A DNA stretch of 64,000 nucleotides from JACDER01 sp036394915 (GCA_036394915.1 DASWEE010000036.1:1-64000), one strand, 5' to 3'. Positions 56,216-64,000 are shown, counted from the stretch's first letter. Notes: generated from the letters alone by a model not told the origin. Translations and numbers: made by a program.

Positions 56216-57537
56216 GTGCGCCGGAGACGCGTTACGCCAAGAGCGGCGACGTCAACATTGCGTACCAGGTCGTCGGCGACGGGCCGCGGGATCTCGTCTA
56301 CGTGCCGGGGTGGGTTTCCCACATCGAGCTCGCCTGGGAGTTGCCGGATCTTGCAAGAGGTTTTGAGCGCCTCTCCTCGTTCTCGCGGCTGATCGTCTTC
56401 GACAAGCGCGGCACAGGCATGTCCGACCCCGTCCCGGCGAGCGAGATGCCGACGCTCGAGCAGCGGATGGACGACGTGCGTGCGGTGATGGACGCCGTCG
56501 GTTCTGAGCGCGCTGCGATCTTCGGTGCCTCCGAGGGCGGCAACATGAGCATGCTCTTCGCCGCGACGCACCCGGACCGCACGATCGCGCTCTGCACGTT
56601 TGGGTCCACCGCCAAGCGGATCTGGAGCCCCGACTATCCATGGGCACCGACCGTCGAGGAACGGTCGGAGGGATTCGCGCAGGTCGAGCGCCTGTGGATG
56701 ACGGGCATGGATTGGACGGATGTTGCGCCGAGCCTCGACCCGGCGGGGCTGGCCGAGATCTCGCGGTACTACCGCCGCTGCGCGAGCCCGGGCGCGGCAC
56801 TCGCGCTGATGAAGATGAACACGGGCGTCGACGTTCGTGACGTCTTGCCTTCGATCCTGGTCCCGACCGTCGTCATGCACAGGACAGATGACCGGGACGC
56901 GAACGTCGAGGAGGGCCGGTTCATCACATCGCGGATCCCGGGAGCGCGCTTCGTCGAGTTTCCCGGGGCCGACCATTCGTGGTGGACGGAGGGCCGCGAT
57001 ACGATCGTGGACGAGATCGAGGAGCTCGTGACCGGCGTGCGACCCGCGCCCGAGCCCGACCGCGTCCTCGCCACCGTCCTCTTCACGGACATCGTCGGCT
57101 CGACGCAGCGAGCGTCCGAGATCGGAGACCACCGCTGGCGCGAGCTGATGGCGGCCCACGACGCCGCGGTTCGCCGCGAGCTCGAGCGGTTTCGCGGGCG
57201 CGAGGTCGACACTGCCGGCGATGGGTTCTTTGCCACCTTCGACGGCCCGGCGCGCGCGGTGAGGTGCGCCACGGCGATCGGCGATGCGGCCGGCGCTCTG
57301 GGCCTCGAGGTGCGTGCGGGCGTCCACACGGGCGAGTGCGAGCTTGATGGAGAGAAGGTGCGCGGGATCGCCGTCCACACGGGTGCGCGGGTGGCGGCAC
57401 TCGCCGGGTCCGGCGAGGTGCTCGTCTCCTCGACCGTCAAGGACCTCGTCGCGGGCTCGGGGCTCGAGTTCGAAGACCGGGGTCAGCACGAGCTGAAGGG
57501 CGTACCGGGAGAATGGAGGCTCTATGCCGTCGTCTGA
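56212..57537 (+). CDS. Alpha/beta-hydrolase fused to class III adenylate cyclase
   Basis: A 441-residue paralogue of the preceding gene. The hydrolase domain keeps the triad: Ser in IFGASEGGNMS, Asp in RTDDRDANV and His in GADHSWW. The cyclase domain has FTDIVGST and DTAGDGFFATF, and AVHTGARVAALA. ATG 56212 overlaps the previous stop (ATGA). It may hydrolyse a small ester or lactone, with the cyclase reporting the outcome. Confidence 0.88.
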   Translation: MSAPETRYAKSGDVNIAYQVVGDGPRDLVYVPGWVSHIELAWELPDLARGFERLSSFSRLIVFDKRGTGMSDPVPASEMPTLEQRMDDVRAVMDAVGSERAAIFGASEGGNMSMLFAATHPDRTIALCTFGSTAKRIWSPDYPWAPTVEERSEGFAQVERLWMTGMDWTDVAPSLDPAGLAEISRYYRRCASPGAALALMKMNTGVDVRDVLPSILVPTVVMHRTDDRDANVEEGRFITSRIPGARFVEFPGADHSWWTEGRDTIVDEIEELVTGVRPAPEPDRVLATVLFTDIVGSTQRASEIGDHRWRELMAAHDAAVRRELERFRGREVDTAGDGFFATFDGPARAVRCATAIGDAAGALGLEVRAGVHTGECELDGEKVRGIAVHTGARVAALAGSGEVLVSSTVKDLVAGSGLEFEDRGQHELKGVPGEWRLYAVV

Positions 57538-58111
57538 AGTCCGTCCCCTGCACGTCGCCGACACGGTGCACGAGGGTGACACGTATCCCGTCTACGCCTA
57601 TGCGGTCTTCCACCCGGACGGGCTCGTCCTCGTCGACACGGGCATGATCGAATCGCACCAGGAGATCGAGGAGTACCACCCGACGCTGTACCCGCTCACC
57701 GGACAGGACGTCCCGCTGGAAGAGGTCAAGCTCGTGATCAACACGCACCTCCACTTCGACCACTGCGGCGGCAACCGTCTCTTCCCCGGGACGCCCATCT
57801 ACGTCCAGAAGGCCGAGCGGGAGGCGGCGCGGGAACCGGACTACACGATCCCCGAGTGGGTCGAGTTCGAGGGGGCGAACTACGTCGAGCTGGAGGGCGA
57901 GGCGGAGATCGTGCCGGGAATCCGGGTGCTGCCGACGCCGGGCCACACGGACGGACACCAATCGGTGCTCGTCGACACCGGCGAGGGTCTCGTCGTGATC
58001 GGCGGGGACGTCGCACACTCGCTCGACGAGCTCGCGAAGGATCGGCGGCTGCTCGACCTCGAGCCGAAGCGGATCTGGATCACGCACTCCGCGGAGCCGC
58101 TGGAGCCGTGA
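57524..58111 (+). CDS. MBL-fold hydrolase, N-acyl-homoserine-lactonase-like
   Basis: A 195-residue metallo-beta-lactamase-fold protein with metal motifs NTHLHFDHCGGN (HxHxDH), PTPGHTDGHQSVL and VIGGDVAHS. VETGMIESHQEIEEYHP-like N-terminal order (seen as VDTGMIESHQEIEEY) matches AttM/AiiA-type lactonases, though it is shorter than AiiA. It overlaps the hydrolase-cyclase gene by 14 bp and the MOSC gene by 4 bp. Whether it cleaves homoserine lactones is untested. Confidence 0.8.
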   Translation: MPSSEVRPLHVADTVHEGDTYPVYAYAVFHPDGLVLVDTGMIESHQEIEEYHPTLYPLTGQDVPLEEVKLVINTHLHFDHCGGNRLFPGTPIYVQKAEREAAREPDYTIPEWVEFEGANYVELEGEAEIVPGIRVLPTPGHTDGHQSVLVDTGEGLVVIGGDVAHSLDELAKDRRLLDLEPKRIWITHSAEPLEP

Positions 58112-58866
58112 GAGGCGTCTCCCTGATCTCGGTCACGCCGGTGAAGTGCTTCGCGCTCTCCCATCCCGATTCGATCGAGCTGACGGAAGGCGGCGTGCTC
58201 GAGGACCGGCGCTTCCTGCTCGTCGACGGCGAGGGCAAGCGGCTCCGGAGCTCGCTCACCTCCTGGCCGATGGTGATCCGGGGCGAGTACGACTCGGCCG
58301 AGGAACGCCTGTGGATGCGGTTTCCAGACGGGGCCGAGGTCGAGGGCAGCGCGCTCGGCTCGGGAGAGCCGGTCGACGTCGACTTCCACGAGCGCATCGT
58401 CTCCGCGCGCGTCGTGGAGGGCGAGTGGAACGAGCGCCTCTCGCGACTCGCCGGCCATCCGGTGCGGGTGATGCGGCCCGAGGAGCACCGTCACGTCCAG
58501 AACGCGCCGGTCACGCTGATCTCGGACGGCTCGCTCCAGCGCCTCTCTCAGGAAGCCGGGTCGACGGTCGACGGCCGCCGCTTCCGCATGCTGCTCACGC
58601 TCTCCGGCTGCGGCCCGCACGAGGAGGACGAGTGGGAAGGCCGGCTGCTGCGGATCGGCGATGCCGTCGTCCGCGCCGGCGGGCCGGTCGACCGCTGCGC
58701 GATGACGAACCGCGATCCGGATAGCGGCGAGTGCGACCTCGACACGTTGCGGCTGATCAAGTCGTATCGCGGCGTCAGCGACCGGAACACGGTCGACTTC
58801 GGCGTCTACGCGACGATCGTCGATCCCGGAACAGTCTGCGTGGGCGATACCGTAGAAGCGTTGTGA
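58108..58866 (+). CDS. MOSC-domain protein
   Basis: A 252-residue protein with MOSC N (LISVTPVKCFALSHPDSIELTEGGVLEDRRFLLVD) and MOSC domain features (VTLISDGSL, RRFRMLLTLSG, RCAMTNRDPDSGECDLDTL with the cysteine expected to bind a molybdopterin-type sulfur). Possible sulfur carrier or N-hydroxy reductase partner. GTG overlaps the lactonase-like stop (GTGA). Confidence 0.82.
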   Translation: MRGVSLISVTPVKCFALSHPDSIELTEGGVLEDRRFLLVDGEGKRLRSSLTSWPMVIRGEYDSAEERLWMRFPDGAEVEGSALGSGEPVDVDFHERIVSARVVEGEWNERLSRLAGHPVRVMRPEEHRHVQNAPVTLISDGSLQRLSQEAGSTVDGRRFRMLLTLSGCGPHEEDEWEGRLLRIGDAVVRAGGPVDRCAMTNRDPDSGECDLDTLRLIKSYRGVSDRNTVDFGVYATIVDPGTVCVGDTVEAL

Positions 58867-60008
58867 CCGACGCGCTGATCGTCGACGCGGTACGCAGCCC
58901 GATCGGGAGGCGGAACGGCGCTCTCTCGGGGACCCGCGGCGACGAGCTGTGCGCTCAGGTGCTGAACGGCATGGTCGCCCGCCAAGAGCTCGACCCGGGC
59001 GAAATCGAGGACGTGCAGATGGGCTGCGTGACCCAGATCGGCGAGCAAGGCTGGAACATCGGGCGGATGGTGCCGCTCGTCGCCGGCTGGCCGGAGACGG
59101 TCTGCGGGACGAGCGTCGACCGCCAGTGCGGCTCTTCGATGCAGTGCAACTTCAACGCTGCCGCCGCGATCTGGTCGGGCCAGCTGGACCTCGTCGTCTC
59201 GGCGGGCGTCGAGATGATGTCGCGCGTTCCGATGGGCTCGAACGGCGGCGACCTGTCCGACAAGCTGCTCGACCGCTGGCAGATCGTCCCGCAGGGGATC
59301 TCGGCCGAGGTAATCGCGGACGAGTGGGGCTTCTCCCGCGAGCAGCTGGACGCGTTCTCGCTCGAGTCGCACCGGCGCGCGATCGCGGCGATCGACGAGG
59401 GAAAATTCGAGCGCGAGATCGTCCCGGTCGAAGTCGCGAATCCGCACGTCGGCGCGCTCGTCGCGGTGGACGAGACGCCGCGCCGTGACACGTCGGCCGA
59501 GGCTCTCGCGGCACTCAAGCCGGCCTTCCTTCCGGAGGGGAAGGTGACGGCCGGCAACTCGAGCCAGATCTGCGACGGTGCGGCGGGTGTTCTGATCGCG
59601 AGCAAGGACGCGGCGGCGCGTCTTGGCCTCGAGCCTCGCGCGCGTTTCGTCTCCTTCGGCCTCGCCGGAGTCGACCCCTACCGGATGCTGCACGGCAACC
59701 CGCAGGCCTGCGACCGTGCGCTCGCGAAGGCCGGCCTGTCCTGGGACGACATCTCCGTGATCGAGGTCAACGAGGCGTTCGCGTCGGTCGTGCTCCAGTT
59801 CGCGCGCGACTCGGGGCTCGAGGACCGGATGGACGACGTCAACCCGAACGGCGGCGGGATCTCGCTCGGCCATCCGCTCGGCGCGACCGGCGCCCGGATA
59901 ACGGCAACGCTGCTCGGCGAGCTCGAGCGCCGCGAGGCGCAATACGGAATCGCGACGATGTGCATCGGCTTCGGCCAGGCGATCGCGGCCGTGATCGAGC
60001 GCCTGTGA
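58863..60008 (+). CDS. Thiolase (acetyl-CoA acetyltransferase family)
   Basis: A 381-residue thiolase with the active-site cysteine in SVDRQCGSSMQC, histidine in GGGISLGHPLGATGARI and the second cysteine in MCIGFGQAIAA. It acts in beta-oxidation or acetoacetyl-CoA formation. Start GTG 58863 overlaps the MOSC stop. With the 3-hydroxybutyryl-CoA dehydrogenase gene at 61689 it suggests a fatty-acid or short-chain acyl-CoA function, although a glucan phosphorylase gene lies between. Confidence 0.94.
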   Translation: MTDALIVDAVRSPIGRRNGALSGTRGDELCAQVLNGMVARQELDPGEIEDVQMGCVTQIGEQGWNIGRMVPLVAGWPETVCGTSVDRQCGSSMQCNFNAAAAIWSGQLDLVVSAGVEMMSRVPMGSNGGDLSDKLLDRWQIVPQGISAEVIADEWGFSREQLDAFSLESHRRAIAAIDEGKFEREIVPVEVANPHVGALVAVDETPRRDTSAEALAALKPAFLPEGKVTAGNSSQICDGAAGVLIASKDAAARLGLEPRARFVSFGLAGVDPYRMLHGNPQACDRALAKAGLSWDDISVIEVNEAFASVVLQFARDSGLEDRMDDVNPNGGGISLGHPLGATGARITATLLGELERREAQYGIATMCIGFGQAIAAVIERL

Positions 60009-61564
60009 AGATCGCCTACTTCTCGATGGAGTTCGCAGCCGACGACCGCCTACCCACCTACGCGGGTGGGCTGGGAGTGCTCGCCGGCGACCACCTCAAG
60101 TCGTCATCCGACCTGGGCGTCCCACTCGTCGGAATCGGCCTGCTCTACCGGCAGGGCTACTTCCGCCAGGTGATCGACGACGAGGGCAGGCAGCGGGAGG
60201 AGTATCCCGACGCCGACCTCGACGGCGTCGGGCTCGTCCGCGAGAACGTCGAGGTCGAGGTCGAGCTCGACGGGGAGACCGTGCCGGTTGACGTCTGGCG
60301 CCTGGACATCGGCAGCGTCCCGCTCTACCTGCTCGAGTCGGACGCGATCGTTCCCAGGCTGTACACGATCGACCGCGAGGAGCGGATCCGGCAGGAGGTC
60401 GTGATCGGCGTAGGCGGAGTCCGCGCGCTCGCCGCGCTCGGACACGAGCCGACAGCCTTTCACCTGAACGAGGGGCACGCGGCCTTCGCCGCGCTCGAGC
60501 GTCTGCGCGTGCTCGTCGAGGAGGAGGGACAGTCCCTCGACGAGGCGTTCGAGCAAGTGCGCACGACGACCGTGTTCACAACGCACACGCCGGTGCCCGA
60601 GGGCAACGAGGTCTTCGAGCCGGACCTGGCGCGTCGTTACCTGGGGACGCTTGTCGAGCGCTGCGGGCTCTCCTGGGACTTCCTCGAGAGCGATGGGCAA
60701 ATCGGCCTGACGCCGCTCGCGCTGCGGACCGCTGCCTATGCGAACGGCGTCTCCGAGCTGCACGGCGAGGTCTCCCGGCAGATGTGGCCCGGGTTCGAGA
60801 TCGGTTCGATCACGAACGGAGCGCACGCGCCCACCTGGATCGCTCCTGAGCTTGCTGACGCGGACGACGTCTGGGCCGCCCACATGACCCGTAAGCGGAA
60901 GCTCGTCGACTTCGTCCGAGCCCGCACGGGGCGGGAGCTCGACCCCGAGCTGGCGACCCTCGGCTTCACACGCCGCTTCGCCACCTACAAGCGCGCCACG
61001 CTGCTCTTCTCCGATCCCGACCGGCTGGCGGCGCTCCCCGTCAACGTCGTCGTGAGCGGCAAGGCGCATCCCGCCGACGAGGCCGGCAAAGAGCTGATTG
61101 CCCAGATGACGGCGATCGCGCGCGAGCCGCGGTTCGAGAACCGGGTGGTATTCCTGCCGAACTACAACATGGAGATTGCGGCCCACGTCACCTCGGGCTC
61201 GGACGTCTGGGTCAACACGCCGCGGCGGCCGATGGAGGCCTCCGGGACGAGCGGGATGAAGGCGGCGATGAACGGCGTGCTCAACCTGTCAGTGCTGGAC
61301 GGCTGGTGGCCCGAGGCGTACTCGCCCGAGATCGGCTGGGCGATCCCCGGCGGCTCGGACGAGGAGGACGCGGCCGAGCTCTACCGGCTGCTCGAGGAGG
61401 AAGTCGTCCCGGCGTACGCCGACCGCCCGCGATGGACGCGGATGATGCAGGCGTCGATCGAGCGCGTCAGGCCGGCCTTCAACAGTGACCGGATGGTGAC
61501 GGAGTACTTGGAGCGGTACTACGTTCCGGCCAGCAACAGTGGCCGGCGCCCCCGCACGGCCTGA
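60005..61564 (+). CDS. glgP: Alpha-glucan (glycogen) phosphorylase, short form
   Basis: A 519-residue PLP-dependent phosphorylase of the short bacterial/archaeal type (about 500-850 residues in other forms): IAYFSMEFAADDRLPTYAGGLGVLAGDHLKSSSDLG, FHLNEGHAAF, TTHTPVPEGNEVF, ATYKRATLLF, RRPMEASGTSGMKAAMNGVLNLSVLDGWW (PLP lysine region). It releases glucose 1-phosphate from glycogen. GTG overlaps the thiolase stop. Its 3' end overlaps a tiny antisense ORF. Confidence 0.92.
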   Translation: MKIAYFSMEFAADDRLPTYAGGLGVLAGDHLKSSSDLGVPLVGIGLLYRQGYFRQVIDDEGRQREEYPDADLDGVGLVRENVEVEVELDGETVPVDVWRLDIGSVPLYLLESDAIVPRLYTIDREERIRQEVVIGVGGVRALAALGHEPTAFHLNEGHAAFAALERLRVLVEEEGQSLDEAFEQVRTTTVFTTHTPVPEGNEVFEPDLARRYLGTLVERCGLSWDFLESDGQIGLTPLALRTAAYANGVSELHGEVSRQMWPGFEIGSITNGAHAPTWIAPELADADDVWAAHMTRKRKLVDFVRARTGRELDPELATLGFTRRFATYKRATLLFSDPDRLAALPVNVVVSGKAHPADEAGKELIAQMTAIAREPRFENRVVFLPNYNMEIAAHVTSGSDVWVNTPRRPMEASGTSGMKAAMNGVLNLSVLDGWWPEAYSPEIGWAIPGGSDEEDAAELYRLLEEEVVPAYADRPRWTRMMQASIERVRPAFNSDRMVTEYLERYYVPASNSGRRPRTA

Positions 61565-61638
61565 GCGAGCGCGCCCAGCACCGCCAGAGTGAGGAGGCCG
61601 GCGAACACGAGACCGATGATGATCTGTCGCTGCTTCAT
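61519..61638 (-). CDS. Possible small membrane protein, 39 aa, overlapping glgP
   Basis: ATG 61638 on the minus strand opens MKQRQIIIGLVFAGLLTLAV then LGALAQAVRGRRPLLLAGT: one transmembrane helix with basic ends. It fills the glgP-hbd gap and overlaps the glgP 3' end by 46 bp. No ribosome-binding site. The protein-like composition in a gap is the only support. Confidence 0.4.
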   Translation of the reverse strand: MKQRQIIIGLVFAGLLTLAVLGALAQAVRGRRPLLLAGT

Positions 61639-61675
61639 ATCCACTAGACGGAGATCCGCCCGGTTTGTTTCACAC

Positions 61676-61681
61676 TAGGAT
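61676..61681 (+). promoter_or_regulatory. -10 box of the hydroxybutyryl-CoA dehydrogenase gene
   Basis: TAGGAT ends 7 nt before ATG 61689. Confidence 0.5.
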
Positions 61682-61688
61682 CGACGTC

Positions 61689-62537
61689 ATGGAGATTCGC
61701 CGGGTCGCCGTCGTCGGTTTGGGCACGATGGGAGCCGGGATCGCTCAGGTCTGCGTCCAGGCCGGGTTCGAGACCGTCGGGCGCGAGGTAAACGACGAGC
61801 TCGCGGAGCGCGGACGCTCGACGATCGACCACTATCTGAGCCGGGGGGTCGAGAAGGGGCGAATGTCCCAGGAGGAGAAGGACGCCGCCCTCGGCCGGCT
61901 CACGCTGACGACGGATCTGACCGACCTCGCGGGCTGCGACCTCGTGATCGAGGCCGTGATCGAGGACCTGGAAGCGAAACGCGCCGTCTTTTCCGAGCTG
62001 AACGGCATCCTCGCGCCGGAGGCGATTCTCGCCACCAACACGTCCGCGCTGTCGGTGACCGAGATCGCCGAGGCGAGCGGGCGGCCCGAGCACGTGGTCG
62101 GGATGCACTTCTTCAACCCGGCGCCGGTGCTGAAGCTGGTCGAGGTCGTCCGCACGGCGCATACGACGGATGACGTCTTCAAGGCGGCCTACGAGCTGGC
62201 CGGGCGGCTTGGGAAGGAACCGATCGCATGCAACGACACGCCCGGATTCGTCGTCAACCGGATCCTGATCCCAGTCCTGAACGACTGCGTGCGCGTGATC
62301 GACGAGGCGCGGGTCTCGCCGGAGGACGTCGACCGGGCGATGACCTACGGCGCGAACTGGCCGATCGGGCCCTGCGCGCTGATCGACCTGATCGGGATCG
62401 ACGTCCACGTCCATGCGTCCGAGGCGCTGGCGGGGGCGCTGGGCGAGGAACGGATGGCGCCGCCGCCGCGGCTCAGGCGGATGCTCGAGGCGGGAACGCT
62501 CGGCCGCAAGACCGGGGAGGGCTTCTTTACGTACTGA
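61689..62537 (+). CDS. 3-hydroxybutyryl-CoA dehydrogenase
   Basis: A 282-residue NAD-dependent enzyme: Rossmann motif VVGLGTMGAGIAQVCVQAG, IEAVIEDLEAKRAVF, TNTSALSVTEIA, catalytic His in VVGMHFFNPAPVLKLVEV and CNDTPGFVVNRIL, plus a C-terminal dimerisation domain (GANWPIGPCALIDLIGID). It converts 3-hydroxybutyryl-CoA and acetoacetyl-CoA. The second Rossmann acidic position reads GREVND rather than the usual DxE, a small deviation. Confidence 0.93.
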   Translation: MEIRRVAVVGLGTMGAGIAQVCVQAGFETVGREVNDELAERGRSTIDHYLSRGVEKGRMSQEEKDAALGRLTLTTDLTDLAGCDLVIEAVIEDLEAKRAVFSELNGILAPEAILATNTSALSVTEIAEASGRPEHVVGMHFFNPAPVLKLVEVVRTAHTTDDVFKAAYELAGRLGKEPIACNDTPGFVVNRILIPVLNDCVRVIDEARVSPEDVDRAMTYGANWPIGPCALIDLIGIDVHVHASEALAGALGEERMAPPPRLRRMLEAGTLGRKTGEGFFTY

Positions 62538-62766
62538 CGAGGAGCGCCAGGGTCGGGTGACGGCGTCTCGTGTCGGCCCAGATCTCGTCCGCCTCTTGGA
62601 CCGAGAGCAGGTGCAACTCGACCGCATTCCGGGTCGCCGCCGACGCGAGCCGCACCCCGCTCACGACATCCGGGTGGGCGCCGGGCCGCTCGGCCGCCAG
62701 CGCCAGGCATTCCAGGCGTGCCGACAGGAGCTTTGCCGTCCGATCCGATCTCGTCGCGGGGGTCAC
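62527..62766 (-). CDS. Small hypothetical protein, 79 aa
   Basis: From GTG 62766: TPATRSDRTAKLLSARLECL, GAHPDVVSGVRLASAATRNAVE and LHLLSVQEADEIWADTRRRHP. A helical, soluble protein with conserved-looking blocks; no family recognised. It starts 35 bp after the stop of the upstream DMFase-like gene and overlaps the convergent dehydrogenase gene by 11 bp. The open frame upstream to 63447 is a shadow. Confidence 0.55.
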   Translation of the reverse strand: MTPATRSDRTAKLLSARLECLALAAERPGAHPDVVSGVRLASAATRNAVELHLLSVQEADEIWADTRRRHPTLALLVST

Positions 62767-62801
62767 GGTCCGGCAGTTCGGTCCGGGCCGCGAATGTCCT
62801 G

Positions 62802-64000
62802 CTACGGAAGGCTCAATCGGCTCCAGAGGTTCTCGAGCAGCTGGGAGACCACGGGCTGGTCGACCGAGGCCGCGAAGTTGAGCGCACCGGCCGCGAACAC
62901 CTTCGCGCCCGCGGGCGTCTCGTAGTACGTCATCTCCGCCGAGAGCCCTGCCTTCGGGAACACGTTCGGGATGCGGGCGAGTAGCTCCGTCCCCGGCGGT
63001 GAGTCGGGAGTGCGCGCGTCGATCTCGATCCCGTACCGGCCGAAGGCGTCCCCGTCGCGCAGGCCCGTCCCGGCGAATGCCCACGGCGCGGTCGCGGCGC
63101 CCGTCACGACGAAGCCTGCCTGGGTCGCGCCGTGGTTCGAGCCCGCGTATTGGACGCCGACCAGCCCCGCCTCGGGCCGCCCCCGCGCCCGCCACTGCTT
63201 CCCCTTCACGAGCCGGTGGCCGTCGCGGCGGACGCTCCAGAAGAAGTTGTTCGCCGCCAAGAACATCAGGTTTCCACCCAGGTCGCGATAGCGCTGGACG
63301 ACGTCGTAGGCGTGAGCCGTCACGTATTCGGCGTGTCCCGGAAAGACGACGAGGTTGTACGCCCGCGCCAGCTCGTCCCCGGTGTGAAACCGCTCGAGGT
63401 CGTCGTCGGACAGGTACTCGACCTGCTTCCCAGTCTTGTTCAGCCACGAGATGAAGGTCAGGTCCCAGTCACGGAACCGGAAGGGAACCCCGAAGTCGAG
63501 GTACGGGCGATTCAGGTCGACGCTTCGGATCGCGCTGCTGACGTACCAGGAATCGCCCCAGCCGTCACCGTTCGCGTCCCGAAAGTTGTATGCCTGCCAC
63601 GTGTTGGTGGAAAGGACTACCGCGACACGGGACTGGGATCCGAAACGGCTCGGGCGGACGATGAACGGCGCGTAGGACGTGCGTCCGTCCCGGGCTGCCG
63701 CGCGCAAGAAGTAGAGCCCGCTCGGCCAGTCCCCGGCCCGCACGAAGCGGACGAGCCTCGGCGCGCTCCGGCGGCGGCTCCAGCTCAGCGGCAGCTGCGA
63801 GGTCATCGCGATCCCACTCGTCTTCGGGTCGAGCTCGCCCGGCCGCTGGAAGCGGAAGTAGAAGACCTGCAGGCGCAGTGCCTTGGCGTCGGTCGCAAGC
63901 GACAGCTCGGCCTGCTGTCCAGGCGCGTAGCTGCGCCTCGTGAAGCCGGCGTCGATCCCCTGGATTCGCACGACCGGCGCGTCGACGCGCTCGTGCTGCG
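62802..64000 (-). CDS. N,N-dimethylformamidase beta-subunit-like protein, 5' end outside window
   Basis: About 400 codons are visible, with no start: the frame stays open to the right edge. Recognisable parts of the DMFase-beta/DUF6605 C-terminal domain: GLYFLRAAARDGRTSYAPFIVRP, VVLSTNTWQAYNFRDANGDGWGDSW, YLSDDDLERF, VVFPGHAEYVTAHAYDVVQRYRDLGGNLMFLAANNFFW. Many homologues are secreted proteins of unknown substrate rather than true amidases; the missing N-terminus would show whether a signal peptide is present. Confidence 0.75.
   Translation of the reverse strand, partial: QHERVDAPVVRIQGIDAGFTRRSYAPGQQAELSLATDAKALRLQVFYFRFQRPGELDPKTSGIAMTSQLPLSWSRRRSAPRLVRFVRAGDWPSGLYFLRAAARDGRTSYAPFIVRPSRFGSQSRVAVVLSTNTWQAYNFRDANGDGWGDSWYVSSAIRSVDLNRPYLDFGVPFRFRDWDLTFISWLNKTGKQVEYLSDDDLERFHTGDELARAYNLVVFPGHAEYVTAHAYDVVQRYRDLGGNLMFLAANNFFWSVRRDGHRLVKGKQWRARGRPEAGLVGVQYAGSNHGATQAGFVVTGAATAPWAFAGTGLRDGDAFGRYGIEIDARTPDSPPGTELLARIPNVFPKAGLSAEMTYYETPAGAKVFAAGALNFAASVDQPVVSQLLENLWSRLSLP

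Noticed and set aside
60523..60537. AGGGACAGTCCCT palindrome in glgP, matching the core of the palindrome in the phosphohexomutase gene
   Set aside because: It encodes ordinary family sequence (EEGQSLDEAF) and lacks the flanking GGACATG repeats; chance match of a 13-mer is likely.
1..64000. CRISPR arrays, rRNA genes, complete insertion sequences
   Set aside because: No regularly spaced repeats, rRNA signatures or transposase genes were seen on either strand.

Overview
This is high-GC bacterial chromosome with densely packed genes. The gene content (pdxS-pdxT-yebC-ruvCAB order, a fused PafB-PafC regulator, several class III cyclases joined to ATPase/TPR or hydrolase modules, many GTG starts) suggests an actinobacterium, most likely of the Thermoleophilia (Gaiellales/Solirubrobacterales-like). 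That placement is inference; no rRNA is present to prove it.

Layout. 1-345: the start of a YjbQ-family gene and a tRNA with a CAT anticodon. 329-5903: a small decayed integrative element, bounded by the tRNA 3' end and a 17-bp repeat of it. It carries a cyclase/ATPase/TPR gene, a TPR remnant, a small hypothetical gene, a frameshifted secreted-protein gene and a frameshifted tyrosine integrase. 5930-9132: a polar amino-acid ABC transporter on the minus strand. 9226-16257: a DUF1385 protein, pyridoxal-phosphate synthase (pdxS, pdxT), yebC, ruvCAB and an RsbW-like kinase. 16261-24048: recJ, rel (ppGpp metabolism), a methyltransferase and secreted proteins, including a collagen-like one. 24113-27942: a minus-strand block with a thioesterase, a DmpA-type peptidase and a phosphomannomutase/phosphoglucomutase. 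28011-33605: an ECF sigma factor with a membrane partner and a 979-residue cyclase/ATPase/TPR protein. 34489-39069: cytochrome c maturation genes (ccmE, ccmF, a ccmI-like gene) and an M23 peptidase. 39066-41315: an Nramp metal transporter with a DtxR-type operator, hpt and a PD-(D/E)XK-like protein.

41396-45555 is the most striking block. It is a tightly overlapping operon of a metallophosphoesterase, a cyclic 2,3-diphosphoglycerate synthetase homologue, a 2-phosphoglycerate kinase homologue and class II fructose-bisphosphatase. It looks like a complete bacterial route from 2-phosphoglycerate to cyclic 2,3-diphosphoglycerate, a compound best known from thermophilic methanogens. A 131-bp insertion/duplication with a palindrome sits at the junction of its two key genes.

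45592-53431 holds an Fe-S assembly factor, a quinone oxidoreductase divergent from queG, the pafBC fusion, an antibiotic-kinase-like gene and zinc-ribbon membrane proteins. 53473-64000 holds an aldehyde dehydrogenase divergent from a long overlapping operon (two hydrolase-cyclase fusions, a lactonase-like MBL protein, a MOSC protein, a thiolase and an alpha-glucan phosphorylase), then a 3-hydroxybutyryl-CoA dehydrogenase and a partial DMFase-beta-like gene.

Regulation. At least 19 genes have a TANNNT -10 box ending 6-7 nt before the start codon and no room for a ribosome-binding site, so leaderless transcription appears to be the main mode for first genes of operons. Inner genes are mostly coupled by ATGA/GTGA overlaps. 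Several divergent pairs have start codons only 24-28 bp apart with overlapping or abutting -10 boxes.
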